This document shows positions 22,063 to 30,998 of a DNA stretch of 41,363 bases, in pieces. This DNA comes from Peptoniphilus_A sp022767005 (lineage in GTDB: Bacteria; Bacillota; Clostridia; Tissierellales; Peptoniphilaceae). The notes beneath the pieces were generated by a model. That model made no database searches. It saw only the letters and a list, made by a program, of their open reading frames with translations, and had not been told where the DNA came from. The stretch covers positions 1-41,363 of the forward strand of contig NZ_JBNPOJ010000016.1 in the NCBI RefSeq assembly GCF_050315115.1, read 5' to 3'. Positions within the stretch are counted from its first letter, which is position 1, and the number at the start of each line of letters is the position of its first letter. The translations under genes were made by a program, and so were the position numbers.

Positions 22063-23697
22063 ATGATCAAACTTAGAAAAAATATGATGGTTTTATTGGC
22101 ACTTGTATTTAGTTTTTCAATTTTACTAGGAGGTTGCCAAAAGAATCAAGAAAAAGCACAAGAAAATTCAAATGTAGCAAGTGAAAACACAAAAGATGAA
22201 AGCAAGAAGGTTTTAACCTTATGTACTGCTAAAGAACTGACAAACCTTACGACTTTAACAATGAATAAGGAAAATAATATGGCTTGTGGTTTAATTTACG
22301 AAACCCTAGTAGCTTATGAAAACGGTGAAATTGTACCAAAACTTGCTGAAAGCTTTGAATATAAAGATGATGGCAAAACTTTAGTCTTTAAATTAAAGGA
22401 CGGGGTAAAGTTTTCAGATGGTGAAGATTTTAATGCTGATGCAGTAAAAAAGATATTAGATTTTGATAAGTCTAACCCTAATTTTGCAGGCATTAGGGCT
22501 GTTGCAGAGATAAAATCAACAGAAGTTATTGATGATAATACGATTGCTGTTCACTATGAAAATCCGTCTAAATTTTATATAAATGGCTTTTGTTTCCAAA
22601 ATGTATTGGGGATGCCATCTCCAAAGTCATTTACTGAGGGAAACTTTGAGACATTTAACGAAAATATAGGAACAGGTCCTTATGTATATGAAGAATTTAA
22701 ATCTGGAGAATATACAAAATTTGTTAGAAATGAAAATTATCATGGGGAAAAACCTTATTATGATGAAGTTATTGTCAAATATATTCCCGATGCTTCCTCA
22801 AGACTTCAAGCCTTAAATAAGGGGGAAATAGATTTAATTTATGGAGCAGATTTAATAAATTATGATGACTTCAAAAAAGGTTCTGAAATTAAGGATGTTA
22901 CTGGAGAAGTCAATAAAAATAGGACTTTGACTAAGAATCTAATTTTAAATCCAAGTAAAAAAGAATTAGAAGATTTAAAAGTTCGCCAAGCAATTAATTA
23001 TGCAATTAACAAAAAAGACATTGTCGACAGTTTAACATACTCATATGAAGATGTAGCTGAAACTTTATTCCCTAAAGATGTAGCTTATTGTGATGCAAAT
23101 TATCCAACTAATTATAGTTATGCTCCTGAAAAGGCAAATAGCTTGCTAGATGAAGCGGGTTGGAAATTCAATAAAGATACAGGAATTAGAGAAAAGGACG
23201 GAAGTCCATTAAAGCTTCAATATGTTTACTGGTCAGATTTAGTACTTGCTAAGGAAACTGCACTTGCAATAAAGACGCAATTAAAAGAAGTAGGTATAGA
23301 TGTTGACCTAGTTGAAAAAGATCAAATGTCATGGTGGACAGATGGTATAAAGGGAGAATTCCATTTGACAACCTGGAATACAGAGGGTTCTTATACTGAA
23401 CCTCATAAGTTCTTACAAGAATCAATCACTGAAATGGATCCACATTTGATGCCGTTAAAAGCACTTTCTGATTCAAACATATATATTGATGCAATAAAGA
23501 AGGCTTCCACTTCTACAAACGAAGGGGAGATTAAAGATAATATACAAAAAGCTATAGTATATTCAAACGAAAATGCTATGGATTTGCCTCTTTCTTATTC
23601 AAAAGAAATGATTTTGTATAGAAATGACAAAATTGGTGGATATGACTTTACAAGTACACCACAATTTTTCAATATTTATAGTGTAAAAGCTAAATGA
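22063..23697 (+). CDS. Substrate-binding lipoprotein, NikA-like SBP family 5
   Basis: This is the extracellular receptor of the importer, 544 residues. A signal peptide ends in the lipobox LLGGC with Cys25, and a charged Gln/Asn/Lys/Glu linker follows. The mature part is a family-5 solute-binding protein: GTGPYVYEEF, FVRNENYHGEKPYYDE, NKGEIDLIYG, AETLFPKDVAYCDANYP and EPHKFL recall E. coli NikA in order and spacing (NikA has GTGPW, FVRNENYWGEKP and DPHAFL). The likely ligands are Ni(II) or another metal bound to a small chelator, but a peptide cannot be ruled out. It is the fifth gene of the importer set. An inverted repeat follows at 23726-23759. Confidence 0.8.
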   Translation: MIKLRKNMMVLLALVFSFSILLGGCQKNQEKAQENSNVASENTKDESKKVLTLCTAKELTNLTTLTMNKENNMACGLIYETLVAYENGEIVPKLAESFEYKDDGKTLVFKLKDGVKFSDGEDFNADAVKKILDFDKSNPNFAGIRAVAEIKSTEVIDDNTIAVHYENPSKFYINGFCFQNVLGMPSPKSFTEGNFETFNENIGTGPYVYEEFKSGEYTKFVRNENYHGEKPYYDEVIVKYIPDASSRLQALNKGEIDLIYGADLINYDDFKKGSEIKDVTGEVNKNRTLTKNLILNPSKKELEDLKVRQAINYAINKKDIVDSLTYSYEDVAETLFPKDVAYCDANYPTNYSYAPEKANSLLDEAGWKFNKDTGIREKDGSPLKLQYVYWSDLVLAKETALAIKTQLKEVGIDVDLVEKDQMSWWTDGIKGEFHLTTWNTEGSYTEPHKFLQESITEMDPHLMPLKALSDSNIYIDAIKKASTSTNEGEIKDNIQKAIVYSNENAMDLPLSYSKEMILYRNDKIGGYDFTSTPQFFNIYSVKAK

Positions 23698-23725
23698 GAA
23701 TAGGTTAATAATTTGAATTTAAGGC

Positions 23726-23759
23726 AGGTCTATCTATAAAGTAGTGAATGGATAGACCT
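23726..23759 (+). promoter_or_regulatory. Hairpin between the lipoprotein and the ABC pair
   Basis: AGGTCTATC (23726-23734) and GATAGACCT (23751-23759) form a nine-base stem with a 16-base loop. Only a short T-rich stretch (TATCTTATTATT) follows, so it is a weak terminator at most. It may stabilise the 3' end of the importer mRNA or lower expression of the following pair. Confidence 0.5.
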
Positions 23760-23797
23760 ATCTTATTATTACGAAGATTTATTAAGGAGGGGATTTG

Positions 23798-25519
23798 ATG
23801 GATCTAATAAAACAATATGTAAAAAAGAGAAAAGGCTCATATTTTATGTCAATCTTACTGGCAATAATTGGAGTAGTGGCTGGGCTTTTTTCTTATATAT
23901 ACATGGCAAAAATTATTGTAAATTTGATTAATGGCATAAAGGATATAAGCTTATACACTCCACTTTGCATAAGTATTTTAATAACGTTTGTTATTAAAGA
24001 AGTGGCAGCAGGAATATCAACAAGTATTTCTCATACGGCAACCTTTAATTCATTAGGAGAAATTAGAAATGATATTTCCAAAAAATTATTTAAGATGCCA
24101 TTGGGAGATGTGTTATCAAGATCATCTGGAGAATTAAAAAATATTATAGTTGAGCAAGTTGATTCTATGGAAACATCACTTGCCCACCTTGTGCCAGAAT
24201 TTACGGCAAACTTAGTAGGACCTGTTCTATTGTTTATTTATATGTTTACCTTAGATTGGCGATTGACTTTGCTATCACTAATTCCATTTGTAGTAGGAAT
24301 GGCTACAATGATGTCTGTTATGAATGCTCATTATAAGGAAATGTTTGGGAAGTCAGTTGCCATTGGTCAACATATGAATAATTCCATTGTTGAGTATATA
24401 AATGGGATAGAAGTAATAAAGACATTTAATCAAAGCGAATCATCTTATAAAAAATATGCTGATGCAGTTTATGACAATGCAAGCTTTTATTATAACTGGA
24501 TGGGTGAATCTATGAATAGGGTTGCCATAGGTAGATTACTTTCTCCTGTGGGAATTATTACAATCATACCCTTTGGGATTTTATTTTATATAAATGGAAG
24601 TATTGATTTAGGAAATTTAATTACCTTAATCGTCTTATCCTTTGCTACGGTTTCTAGCATTTTAAAAATCATGAACTATATGGATGATATGTCAAGAATA
24701 TCAACTATAACTTCTGAAATAGGAAAAATTTTAGATTCAAGAGAGTTAGAAAATATTGACAAGGGAGAAAAAATAGAATCCTATAATATAGAACTTCAAG
24801 ACGTAGACTTTTCTTACGATGGAGAAAAGAAAGTCATTGATAATCTTTCTATGGAAATAAAAGAATCTTCTGTTTCAGCCCTCGTTGGACCTTCTGGGTC
24901 AGGTAAGTCCACAATAGCAAAACTTATTGCTGGTTTTTGGAATGTAGATAGAGGTTCTATTAAAATCGGTGGAGTAGAAACAAAGGATTTGTCTCTCGAA
25001 AACTTGTCTTCATTAATTTCTTTCGTATCCCAAGATAATTTTCTTTTTGATATGACTATAAAGGAAAATATTAGGCTTGGAAATAAAGAAGCTACCGATG
25101 AAGATATCATAGAGGTATGTAAAAAATCTGCCTGCCATGATTTTATTATGAATCTATCTAATGGTTATGATACAAGAGTTGGTGAAGGTGGAGGTCATCT
25201 ATCTGGAGGAGAAAGACAAAGAATATCTATTGCTCGTGCCATGCTAAAGAATGCACCAATCGTAATTTTAGATGAAGCAACTTCTTATATAGATCCTGAA
25301 AATGAAGCTCTCATACAAAACGCCTTGGCAAATCTAGTTAAGGGTAAAACTTTAATCATAATCGCTCATAGGTTAAAGACAATTGTTGATGCAGATAGGA
25401 TATTTGTTATTAAAGATGGCAAATTAAATTCTTATGGTACTCATGAAGAACTATTAAAGTCATCAGAACTTTATAAGGAAATGTATGCTGCAAATTTAAG
25501 GGGTGAAGAAAATGCTTAA
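23798..25519 (+). CDS. ABC transporter, permease-ATPase half, IrtA/YbtP-like
   Basis: A 573-residue half-transporter with six spans fused to an ATP-binding domain. It has NNSIVEYINGIEVIKTFNQ in the long cytoplasmic helix, Walker A GPSGSGKST near residue 363, LSGGERQRIS near 467, and Walker B IVILDEATSYIDPEN. These features and the pairing with the next gene match the siderophore-importing IrtAB/YbtPQ group, in which exporter-shaped proteins carry chelates inward. Drug export is an alternative, since direction is not visible from sequence. The ATG at 23798 is spaced from AAGGAGGGG; the preceding TTG is a weaker choice. The next gene starts eight bases before this one ends. Confidence 0.8.
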   Translation: MDLIKQYVKKRKGSYFMSILLAIIGVVAGLFSYIYMAKIIVNLINGIKDISLYTPLCISILITFVIKEVAAGISTSISHTATFNSLGEIRNDISKKLFKMPLGDVLSRSSGELKNIIVEQVDSMETSLAHLVPEFTANLVGPVLLFIYMFTLDWRLTLLSLIPFVVGMATMMSVMNAHYKEMFGKSVAIGQHMNNSIVEYINGIEVIKTFNQSESSYKKYADAVYDNASFYYNWMGESMNRVAIGRLLSPVGIITIIPFGILFYINGSIDLGNLITLIVLSFATVSSILKIMNYMDDMSRISTITSEIGKILDSRELENIDKGEKIESYNIELQDVDFSYDGEKKVIDNLSMEIKESSVSALVGPSGSGKSTIAKLIAGFWNVDRGSIKIGGVETKDLSLENLSSLISFVSQDNFLFDMTIKENIRLGNKEATDEDIIEVCKKSACHDFIMNLSNGYDTRVGEGGGHLSGGERQRISIARAMLKNAPIVILDEATSYIDPENEALIQNALANLVKGKTLIIIAHRLKTIVDADRIFVIKDGKLNSYGTHEELLKSSELYKEMYAANLRGEENA

Positions 25520-27248
25520 TGTGTTTAAAAAGATATGGAATTTTTCAAAAGAAGAACAGGTAAATATTAAGAAATCTATTCTCGCTGGATTTTTGCACGC
25601 AGTATTTAATGCTCTTGAGTTTGGTGCAATTTACTATATGTTAGTAAATATTTTCTCTAAAACTTTAGACTATAAAGCTATCTTTGTTTGTCTTGGAATA
25701 TTAGTTATATCCCTTGTTGGAAAGATAATGACACAAAAATCATCACAAATGGCACAAACACACGCTGGATATTTTATGGCAGCTCACAAGAGAATAGAAA
25801 TAGGAGAAAAAATTAAAAGAGTTCCTATGGGTTTCTTTTCAAGCTTTTCATTAGGAAGATTAACTACTATTGCTACATCTTCACTTTCCCAAGCAGAAAT
25901 GTGGGTGCCTATGCTTTTGGTTCTTGTACTTGGTGGAGTTTTAAATACTTTAGTCTTTGTCCTTGGAACTTTAATATTTAATGTAAAGGTAGGGCTTGTT
26001 GCAGTGGTGGGTGTAATAGTATTCTTTATAGTAACATCAATGATGGAGAAAAAATCATCAGCTAATGCAAATAAAATGACAGAAACACAAACAAGACTTA
26101 CAAAAGAAGTATTAGCAACTTTACAAGGAATGCAGGTTATAAAATCCTATAATCTTGGTGGAGAAAATAACAGAGCCTTAAGAAAGTCTATAAAAGATAC
26201 ATCAAGAATACTCTTAGACCTGGAGAAATCTGTAGCACCATACACAGTTATCCAAAGAATTGTAATGGGAATAACAACAGTAGCTATGGTCTATGTATCA
26301 TTAAAATTAAATTTATCTGGTGAACTTCCACTTGCTGAAACAATTCTTATGATTATGGCATCCTTTATTATCTTTGAAGGCTTAATCGGGGCAGGATCAA
26401 ACATGGCAATCCTAAGAGCTTGCGAAAATGCTATAGATTCTGTAGGTTTTATCGACTCTATGCCTGATATGAGAGAAGGAAGTCTTACAGATCCTATAAA
26501 AAATCATGATATAGTCTTTAAAAATGTCAGCTTCTCTTATGATGACAGACCCATTTTAAAAAACGTTTCAGCAGAGATAAATGAAAATACCATGACTGCT
26601 ATTGTAGGACCATCTGGATCTGGCAAGACTACATTTTGTAATTTAATTGCTAGATTTTGGGATGTAAACTCTGGCGAGATTTTAATCGGTGGCGAAAATA
26701 TAAAAAATTATAAAATAGAAAATCTAATGAAGTCTATTTCCATGGTATTTCAAGATGTCTATCTATTTGAAGATACCATAGAAAATAATATAAAATTTGG
26801 CAAACAAAGTGCAAGTCATGAGGAAGTTGTAGAAGCTGCGAAAAAGGCAAGATGTCATGAGTTTATAGTTGGTCTTCAAGAGGGATATAACACTATCATT
26901 GGAGAAGGAGGAGCAAGCCTTTCAGGAGGAGAAAAACAAAGGATATCCATAGCAAGAGCAATGCTAAAAGATGCACCTATAATAATTTTTGATGAAGCCA
27001 CTGCAAATATCGACCCGGAAAATGAAGACAAATTAAAAGAAGCCATAGAGTCCTTGACAAAAGATAAGACAGTGATAATGATTGCCCATATACTAAAGAC
27101 AATTAGAAATGCAGACCAGATTTTAGTTTTACAAGATGGAGAAATAGTAGAGCGTGGAAATCACGATGAACTTATTAAAAATAATGGACTTTATTCAGAT
27201 TTAATTAATGCAAAGAGCAAGGCTGAATCATGGAAATTAAATAATTAA
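25512..27248 (+). CDS. ABC transporter, permease-ATPase half, IrtB/YbtQ-like
   Basis: The 578-residue partner of the preceding gene, overlapping it by eight bases. N-terminal six-span region with LTKEVLATLQGMQVIKSYN, Walker A GPSGSGKTT (about 366), Q-loop VFQDVYLFEDT, LSGGEKQRIS (about 468), Walker B IIIFDEATANIDPEN. The H-loop reads IAHILKTI where most relatives have IAHRL. Both halves keep complete Walker A, signature and Walker B motifs, so both ATP sites should be active. A GTG three codons upstream is in frame, but AAGGGGTG favours the ATG. The operon ends with a terminator at 27304. Confidence 0.8.
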   Translation: MLNVFKKIWNFSKEEQVNIKKSILAGFLHAVFNALEFGAIYYMLVNIFSKTLDYKAIFVCLGILVISLVGKIMTQKSSQMAQTHAGYFMAAHKRIEIGEKIKRVPMGFFSSFSLGRLTTIATSSLSQAEMWVPMLLVLVLGGVLNTLVFVLGTLIFNVKVGLVAVVGVIVFFIVTSMMEKKSSANANKMTETQTRLTKEVLATLQGMQVIKSYNLGGENNRALRKSIKDTSRILLDLEKSVAPYTVIQRIVMGITTVAMVYVSLKLNLSGELPLAETILMIMASFIIFEGLIGAGSNMAILRACENAIDSVGFIDSMPDMREGSLTDPIKNHDIVFKNVSFSYDDRPILKNVSAEINENTMTAIVGPSGSGKTTFCNLIARFWDVNSGEILIGGENIKNYKIENLMKSISMVFQDVYLFEDTIENNIKFGKQSASHEEVVEAAKKARCHEFIVGLQEGYNTIIGEGGASLSGGEKQRISIARAMLKDAPIIIFDEATANIDPENEDKLKEAIESLTKDKTVIMIAHILKTIRNADQILVLQDGEIVERGNHDELIKNNGLYSDLINAKSKAESWKLNN

Positions 27249-27303
27249 TATAATATAAATTGAATTTGAATATAGATTATTATGGGGCTATTGCAAAAAC
27301 ACC

Positions 27304-27345
27304 AAAAAAAGGCGAGGATAATAAAAAACTCGTCTTTTTTGATAC
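27304..27345 (+). terminator. Terminator of the transport operon
   Basis: An A-run with GGCGAG (27304-27316) pairs with CTCGTCTTTTTT (27329-27340), with one mismatch near the base of the GC part. It lies 56 bases after the last stop codon and a T-tract is built into the 3' arm. The preceding stretch GGGGCTATTGCAAAAA (27284-27299) resembles an insertion-sequence end. Confidence 0.75.
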
Positions 27346-27378
27346 AATGTATAGATGAAAATTAAAAACATACATTGA

Positions 27379-27405
27379 CATTAACTAATTTTATACTAGT
27401 TAATG
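27379..27405. repeat. Nine-base inverted repeat of unknown role
   Basis: CATTAACTA and TAGTTAATG are perfect complements and enclose nine bases, ATTTTATAC. No gene starts nearby on either strand, so it is not clearly an operator. No T-run follows. Confidence 0.4.
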
Positions 27406-27530
27406 ACACAATTCAATTAAAGATAATTTTTAATATAAAAATCCCTCTAACGTAAAAAAGATTACAGGATTTGGATATGATATAAATTTAGATAATTTCA
27501 TAAAATAATAAAATAGATTTAAAAATAAAA

Positions 27531-28010
27531 CAATAATGCTGAAGCTGCAAGAAGGTATGGGACAACAAGTCAATATGTTAGTTATTGGTGAAATAGATAT
27601 GATGGCATTAAGAATCTATTAGAAAAAAATCTATTAGATCATATTCACATTCCAATCAGCATACCAAAGATGAGCTAGCAGAGCATAGTGGCTTAGCCCA
27701 TATTTGTTGTAGGTGCTTAGATGAAGGTTACATTAGAAGTTATGACTCCATGTGCAGGTAAATAAGAAAAATGAAGTTAAACAAAAAAGAAAAAAGATAT
27801 ATAAGAGAAATAAAAAGAAGAAAATAAGGCTCTGTAGTTATCCAGGGGATATGGTTCATATAGATGTTAAGTATACACTTAACAATTGTATAGTTTTTCA
27901 AGTAACTGCCATAGATACTATCAAACCACAGCTATAGATATCTATTCAAGGAAACGAGTTATCGTTTTAGTAAATGAAAATAGCATCTATATCACCTTGT
28001 TTTTTGAATA
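27531..28010 (+). pseudogene. Broken DDE transposase, IS481-like
   Basis: Pieces of an integrase-core transposase can be read in order across several frames. NNAEAARRYGTTSQYVSYW lies in a helix-turn-helix region and ends at an in-frame TGA at 27589, followed by NRYDGIKNLLEK. After a frameshift come DELAEHSGL and DEGYIRSYDSM. Another shift gives YPGDMVHIDVKY (27837-27872) and QVTAIDT, typical of the DDE-core start in IS481 relatives. A last shift gives YSRKRVIVLVNENS. At least one stop and three shifts are present, and the second half of the catalytic core is missing. No intact terminal repeats are recognisable. Confidence 0.7.
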
Positions 28011-28029
28011 TTAAGTTTAACTTTTATTT

Positions 28030-29169
28030 TTATCTAAAAAAATCTAATTCTACTTGGTTTGATAAATCTCTTCCTTTTTCAGTGAGATAGATTTTATTTT
28101 CACTAAAGTTTATTAGTCCAAGAGTAATGTTTTTTTCTATTTCACTTTCATAAACTTTAAGGAAATCCTTTTGAAATTTTTCATTGAACTCATCTATATT
28201 TATTCCTGAATTAAGCCTAAGTCCCAACATTATATATTCATTAATTCTATCATTTTTAGATAATTTTTCAGAAAATTCTATGGGCAAATTATTTTTATCA
28301 ATTGAATTATAATAATTTTTAAAGTCAGAAAAGTTTCTGTATCTCAAACTTTTTATATTTGATGAAGCATTTAGCCCAAAGGAAATATAATCCTTTAGTT
28401 TCCAATAAATTAAATTGTGTTTGCATTCAAAACCCCTTTTTGCAAAATTTGAAATTTCATATTGGTGTAGACCAATTTTTTCAAGCTCTGTTACTACATA
28501 GTGATACATTTTTCTATCCTCAAGCTCATTAGGAAAGGCGAGAGGAGTTTTTTTGTGCACTTTATAAAGAATTGTACCCTCTTCTAAAATCAATGAGTAA
28601 TAAGAAATATGAGGAAGATTTAATTTTTTTACTTCATCAATTGATTTTAATATATCAGAAAATTTTTGTGTTGGAAGTGCAAGCATTAGATCTAAATTTA
28701 TATTTGTAAATCCTGCAGCTCTTGCATTTTCAACAGCTTTATAAATATCATCGGATTTATGAATCCTTCCAATCTTTTTTAATATTTCGTCGTTAAAGGA
28801 TTGAGCTCCAATAGAAATTCTATTAATTCCAGAACTAAAAAAGATTTCTGCTTTTCTTCTTGTGAGAGAATTGGGATTGGACTCTATTGTAATTTCTGCA
28901 TTTTCACTAATATCATAATTTTTTAAAATGTTTAAAATTTTTGCGATAAATTTCTCGTTCACAGAAGAGGGAGTACCGCCGCCAATAAAAATGGTGTCAA
29001 TAGTTCTTTCTTTTAAAATATTTTCTCGTAATTTTATTTCTCTTTCCAAATAATGAAAATATTTTTCTTCATTTTCTCTATTTAAAAGAGAAGAGCAGAA
29101 GTCACAATAGTAACATCTACTCTCGCAAAAAGGTATATGAATGTAAATTGAAATTTTATTTTTCTTCAT
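28030..29169 (-). CDS. hemW: Radical SAM heme chaperone HemW
   Basis: HemW is the HemN-like radical SAM protein that delivers heme rather than oxidising coproporphyrinogen. The protein has 379 residues with IYIHIPFCESRCYYCDF, in which Cys15, Cys19 and Cys22 hold the [4Fe-4S] cluster, and GGGTPSSV. The segment CKHNLIYWKL contains HNxxYW, the heme-binding motif expected for HemW. A true HemN would have an extra N-terminal region, absent here. It overlaps the end of lepA by 14 bases on the same strand and belongs to the lepB-lepA-hemW unit. Its downstream neighbour is the transposase relic. Confidence 0.9.
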   Translation of the reverse strand: MKKNKISIYIHIPFCESRCYYCDFCSSLLNRENEEKYFHYLEREIKLRENILKERTIDTIFIGGGTPSSVNEKFIAKILNILKNYDISENAEITIESNPNSLTRRKAEIFFSSGINRISIGAQSFNDEILKKIGRIHKSDDIYKAVENARAAGFTNINLDLMLALPTQKFSDILKSIDEVKKLNLPHISYYSLILEEGTILYKVHKKTPLAFPNELEDRKMYHYVVTELEKIGLHQYEISNFAKRGFECKHNLIYWKLKDYISFGLNASSNIKSLRYRNFSDFKNYYNSIDKNNLPIEFSEKLSKNDRINEYIMLGLRLNSGINIDEFNEKFQKDFLKVYESEIEKNITLGLINFSENKIYLTEKGRDLSNQVELDFFR

Positions 29170-30967
29170 CGTACTTTAATACAGACAAGAAAGCATCTTG
29201 TGGAATGTCAACATTACCTACGGTACGCATTCTCTTCTTTCCTTCCTTTTGTTTTTCAAGAAGTTTTCTCTTTCTAGTAATATCGCCACCGTAACATTTA
29301 GCGAGGACGTCTTTTCTAAGTGCACGAATAGTTTCTCTGGCGATAATTTTATTTCCAATTGCAGCTTGAATAGGCACCGCAAATTGATGTCTCGGTATTA
29401 CATCCTTTAATTTTTCACAAATTTTTCTCGCACGAAGGTAAGAATTGGATTCGTGGACAATTAGTGAGAAAGCATCTACAAGTTCTTCATTAATTAAAAT
29501 ATCAAGTTTAACGAGATTAGATTTTTCATAGCCAATTAATTCGTAATCATAGGAAGCATAGCCACGAGTCTTTGATTTAAGTGCGTCAAAGAAATCATAA
29601 ATTACCTCATTTAGAGGCATATGATAAGTTATAAGTGCTCTAGTTTCCTCTAAGTATTGCATATCTTTAAAGACGCCACGTCTATTTTGGCATAGTTCCA
29701 TAACTTGACCAACATAATCTGTTGGAGTCATAATTTCCGCCTTTACAATTGGTTCTTCCATATAATCAATTTCTGTTGGATCAGGCAAGTTTGATGGATT
29801 TTGAATAGAAATCATCTCGCCATTTTTTTTCATTACATTGTAAATAACAGATGGAGCAGTAGTAACAATATTTAAATTAAATTCTCTTTCTAGTCTTTCT
29901 TGGATAATTTCCATGTGAAGAAGTCCCAAAAAACCACATCTAAATCCGAAGCCAAGGGCAACAGAAGTTTCTGCTTCAAAATCTAGGGCAGCATCATTTA
30001 CTTGTAGTTTTTCCAAGGCATCGCGAACATTGTTGTATTCTTCGCCTTCTCCAGGATATACACCACAGAATACCATTGGCACAACTTTTTTATAGCCAGG
30101 CATTGGCTCACTTGTTCTATTATTTTTTAATGTTATAGTGTCTCCAACTCTTGCGTCTTTAACATTTTTAATTGAAGCAGTTATAAAACCAACTTCGCCT
30201 GCGTTTAAGGAGTCAAGAGGGATATGACCATTGGAAGTTACACCAACTTCAACTACTTCAAAAGTTTTGCCCGTAGCCATCATAAGTATTTCATCACCTG
30301 GTTTTACTGAACCATCGACAACTCTAACGTGGCAAATAACTCCTCTATAAGAGTCATAAATTGAGTCAAAAATAAGTGCTTTAAGTGGTGCATTGTAATC
30401 GCCACTTGGTGCAGGAATTTTATCTACGATTGCGTGAAGTACGTCGTCAATTCCAATACCTTCCTTTGCAGAAATAAGGGGAATACCCTCAGTATCAATG
30501 CCAATAATGTCTTCTATTTCTTCCTTTATTTCATCAGGCCTTGCACTTGGCAAATCAATTTTATTTATTACTGGCACAAGTTCAAGGTCTTGATCAATGG
30601 CAAGATATACATTTGCAAGAGTCTGTGCTTCAACGCCTTGTGAAGCATCTACAACTACAATGGCACCTTCACAGGCTGCAAGGGAACGAGAAACTTCGTA
30701 GTTGAAGTCAACATGACCTGGAGTGTCGATTAAGTTTAAAATGTACTCCTTGCCATCTCTATCATCTTTATATATAAGCCTAATAGCCTTTAATTTAATT
30801 GTAATTCCTCTCTCACGTTCAAGATCCATGGAGTCGAGGACTTGTTCGTCCATTTCTCTTTTTGTGAGCATACCAGTTGACTCAATAAGTCTATCGGCAA
30901 GAGTAGACTTGCCGTGGTCAATATGTGCTATTATTGAAAAATTTCTAATATTATTTTGATTTCTCAA
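29156..30967 (-). CDS. lepA: Elongation factor 4
   Basis: LepA (EF4) is a ribosome-associated GTPase that acts on stalled or mistranslocated ribosomes. The 603-residue sequence has the G1 motif AHIDHGKS, the RERGITIK switch I, DTPGHVDF, NKIDLP and SAKEG motifs, then the EF-G-like domains and the LepA-specific C-terminus (GKKRMRTVGNVDIPQDAFLSVL). The start is TTG, eight bases after GGAGG on the minus strand. It lies 31 bases downstream of lepB and runs opposite to the hrcA operon; in many Firmicutes it faces the same way as hrcA. Confidence 0.96.
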   Translation of the reverse strand: MRNQNNIRNFSIIAHIDHGKSTLADRLIESTGMLTKREMDEQVLDSMDLERERGITIKLKAIRLIYKDDRDGKEYILNLIDTPGHVDFNYEVSRSLAACEGAIVVVDASQGVEAQTLANVYLAIDQDLELVPVINKIDLPSARPDEIKEEIEDIIGIDTEGIPLISAKEGIGIDDVLHAIVDKIPAPSGDYNAPLKALIFDSIYDSYRGVICHVRVVDGSVKPGDEILMMATGKTFEVVEVGVTSNGHIPLDSLNAGEVGFITASIKNVKDARVGDTITLKNNRTSEPMPGYKKVVPMVFCGVYPGEGEEYNNVRDALEKLQVNDAALDFEAETSVALGFGFRCGFLGLLHMEIIQERLEREFNLNIVTTAPSVIYNVMKKNGEMISIQNPSNLPDPTEIDYMEEPIVKAEIMTPTDYVGQVMELCQNRRGVFKDMQYLEETRALITYHMPLNEVIYDFFDALKSKTRGYASYDYELIGYEKSNLVKLDILINEELVDAFSLIVHESNSYLRARKICEKLKDVIPRHQFAVPIQAAIGNKIIARETIRALRKDVLAKCYGGDITRKRKLLEKQKEGKKRMRTVGNVDIPQDAFLSVLKYDEEK

Positions 30968-30998
30968 ATTTTTACCTCCATACTTTAGGGGATATTTT

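Noticed and set aside
27752..27937. 61-residue frame as a separate gene
   Set aside because: It is the YPGDMVHIDVKY piece of the broken transposase, with no start signal of its own.
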